Both the position numbers and the translations under genes were made by a program. Positions 62,878 through 64,000 of a stretch of 64,000 nt of DNA are shown here, piece by piece. This DNA comes from Flavobacteriales bacterium. GTDB taxonomy: Bacteria; Bacteroidota; Bacteroidia; Flavobacteriales_G; Salibacteraceae. Position 1 is the first letter of the stretch, and each line of letters opens with the position of its first letter. The notes beneath the pieces are model-generated. The model had not been told where the DNA came from and ran no database searches. It saw only the letters and a list, made by a program, of their open reading frames with translations. Location: NCBI GenBank assembly GCA_018660685.1, contig JABJJW010000023.1, forward strand, positions 124,001-188,000, given 5' to 3'.

Positions 62878-63750
62878 ATGCGCTTGATTGCCATAATATT
62901 GACCCTTCTTTTAGCGTCACAACTATGTGTTGGTCAAAAGAAAGAACAATCCGCACTGGGAGATTTTTTCAGCAACCCTTATGCATCTATCGAAAAAGGT
63001 CTGATGTCCAGTCCGTTTTCCAAAAAGCTGAAGAGCTCAAAAGAGCGAACCCTTTTAAAAAGTGCGTTCTCACTCAAAGCAGGAAAAAAGAAAAGCCGAG
63101 GACAACTCAGTAGCGCCTTTGGTTCAAAAGTCAAGAAGCCTTCAGAAAGAGGACAATTAGCCTCTTCGTTTTCATCAAAGAATAAGAAGCCCAGTGAGCG
63201 AGGGCAAATGAGTGACCACTACTCTTCAAAAGTGGGTAAGGGCACACGTTCCCAACAAGATTCTCATTTTGGTAATAAGGTGAAAAAGCCGAGTAAAGCA
63301 GGTCGACAAAATGACTATTTCGCATCGGCCGTTGGGAAGAAAGAGAAGTCCACAGAATCCGATCACTTCAAGAGTTCGGTCTCAAAAGTGGATCGTCCAA
63401 ATCAGAAGGATCATTTTGGCTCTCCCATAGGTAAGAATGAGAGGAAGTCTCAATCGGATCATTTTGGATCAAAAAACAAGTCCAAAGAAAGAAGCGCTGA
63501 TGAGCTGGTCGAAAAGGGCCGCAAAAGGATTCGGTTGAGAAAGAATTTCAACGGAGAGCGATACCGGCTCTTTAATAAAGACCCGAACAAGACGAAAAAG
63601 GAGAATCGAGATAATATTCGCCCAAAAAGACCGAAGGATCCTTTTGGAAGAAAGGCCAAAAATCTTGACCGGCCTCGGATGCCACGAGGAGAAAGCGATT
63701 TGTTCGGGCCTGGAGTGGGTCCTAAAATGGCCGACTTTCGAAAAAAATGA
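62878..63750 (+). CDS. Exported, highly basic repeat protein of unknown function
   Basis: This 290-residue protein has a signal peptide ending CVGQK and no family I recognise. Residues about 60-205 are degenerate tandem units of about 18 residues built on F-x-S-K-V/N-x-K-KPSERGQ-L/M. In later units the pattern turns into SDHFGS-x-V/I-GK. The C-terminal third is rich in K, R, P, N and D (RLRKNFNGERYRLFNKDPNK, RPKRPKDPFGRK). The protein is very basic and probably disordered. It follows recO by 24 bases on the same strand and ends just ahead of a terminator. Confidence 0.75.
   Translation: MRLIAIILTLLLASQLCVGQKKEQSALGDFFSNPYASIEKGLMSSPFSKKLKSSKERTLLKSAFSLKAGKKKSRGQLSSAFGSKVKKPSERGQLASSFSSKNKKPSERGQMSDHYSSKVGKGTRSQQDSHFGNKVKKPSKAGRQNDYFASAVGKKEKSTESDHFKSSVSKVDRPNQKDHFGSPIGKNERKSQSDHFGSKNKSKERSADELVEKGRKRIRLRKNFNGERYRLFNKDPNKTKKENRDNIRPKRPKDPFGRKAKNLDRPRMPRGESDLFGPGVGPKMADFRKK
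63055..63480 (+). repeat. Degenerate ~18-residue tandem repeats in the basic protein gene
   Basis: About eight units are visible, with anchors such as SAFGSKVKKPSERGQ, SSFSSKNKKPSERGQ, DSHFGNKVKKPSKAG and DHFGSPIGKNERKSQ. The first two or three are closest to each other; the last ones drift to the SDHFGS form. Confidence 0.7.
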
Positions 63751-63756
63751 CATGAA

Positions 63757-63782
63757 AAAGCCCACTCAATTGAGTAGGCTTA
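63757..63782 (+). terminator. Terminator-like hairpin after the basic repeat protein gene
   Basis: The arms AAGCC and GGCTT enclose ACTCAATTGAGT, itself a palindrome, with one C-A mismatch between the two stems. No strong T tract follows on the plus strand; an A run precedes it, so on the minus strand it would have a T run. A plus-strand role is inferred from its position seven bases after the stop. Confidence 0.55.
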
Positions 63783-63905
63783 TCGTCGCTTTCGCTCCCC
63801 CTATTATTCAAAGATGCAGCACAACTAATTCTATTAGTGGATTAAATTATTCTTTTTTACGAGGGAATTAAGAATAAGAAATAAATGAATTGTGCCGATA
63901 TGTAA

Positions 63906-64000
63906 TTGATAGTTATAAATCAAAAACAGAAATTAAGGGAAATATTTGAAGGATGGCAGTCCAGCTATAGCCAAGTTGATGATGTTTCCGTCTTGGGATT
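63906..64000 (+). CDS. Possible start of a further gene, cut by the right edge
   Basis: From a TTG at 63906 (right after an in-frame TAA) the frame stays open to the end of the window: 31 codons reading with NQKQKLREIFEGWQSSYSQV. The pattern (a helical opening, then VDDVSVLG) looks like coding sequence and could be the start of an aminoglycoside phosphotransferase-like protein, but there is too little to be sure. An AT-rich stretch (63800-63905) lies before it, as expected for a promoter region. Confidence 0.35.
   Translation, partial: MIVINQKQKLREIFEGWQSSYSQVDDVSVLG

Noticed and set aside
1-64000. CRISPR arrays, insertion sequences, integrases, rRNA genes or further tRNAs
   Set aside because: No regularly spaced repeats, transposase or integrase motifs, rRNA sequence or second T-arm plus acceptor pairing were seen.

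Overview
The window is a compact stretch of a Bacteroidota chromosome, most like Flavobacteriales. The evidence is a SusC/SusD pair, many proteins with type IX secretion (T9SS) C-terminal sorting domains, PorP/SprF and PorZ homologues, a Bacteroidota-type DUF4175 protein, and few obvious Shine-Dalgarno sequences. Housekeeping genes alternate with large exported proteins. I see no insertion sequence, prophage, CRISPR array, plasmid function or rRNA operon. One tRNA gene (tRNA-Cys) is present.

Layout, left to right. 1-7.6 kb (minus strand): the N-terminal part of a TonB-dependent receptor cut by the window edge, glycyl-tRNA synthetase, and an orphan SusC/SusD pair with its own terminator. 7.7-12.1 kb: a DUF3109 cysteine-rich protein and the class Ia ribonucleotide reductase genes nrdB-nrdA. 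12.3-21.2 kb: a three-gene cell-surface operon made of a giant type B T9SS adhesin, a PorP/SprF protein and an OmpA-family protein. 21.2-24.0 kb: hemA followed by a fused hemC-hemD gene. 24.0-28.7 kb: two convergent T9SS cargo proteins with repeat architectures. 28.7-31.8 kb: tadA, a bacilliredoxin, gatC, plsC and trpS.

31.8-40.0 kb: two amidohydrolase-family genes with three domains, of which only one keeps the HxH metal motif; a four-helix membrane protein; hflX; and a tail-specific protease. 40.1-50.3 kb: a secreted S8 protease with a T9SS tail, two small exported proteins, an ECF sigma factor overlapping a gene for a membrane-anchored beta-barrel-like protein, a barrel protein with a very basic tail, and a TPR protein with a degenerate histidine-kinase module. 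50.3-53.5 kb (minus): metallophosphoesterase, tRNA-Cys, folB, gltX. 53.6-63.8 kb (plus): DUF4175, an RsbW-like ATPase, ybeY, mnmG, porZ, recO and an unknown basic repeat protein. A possible new gene begins at the right edge.

The most notable non-coding signal is a pair of parS-like palindromes, one at each end of mnmG, each embedded in the last codons of a gene. They suggest a ParB-binding, origin-proximal region. Other points of interest are the sigma factor/barrel pair, the pseudo-enzyme domains in the amidohydrolases, the pseudo-histidine kinase, a small exported protein made of two copies of one module, and the basic repeat protein. Four convergent gene pairs overlap at their stop codons, so the genome is tightly packed.
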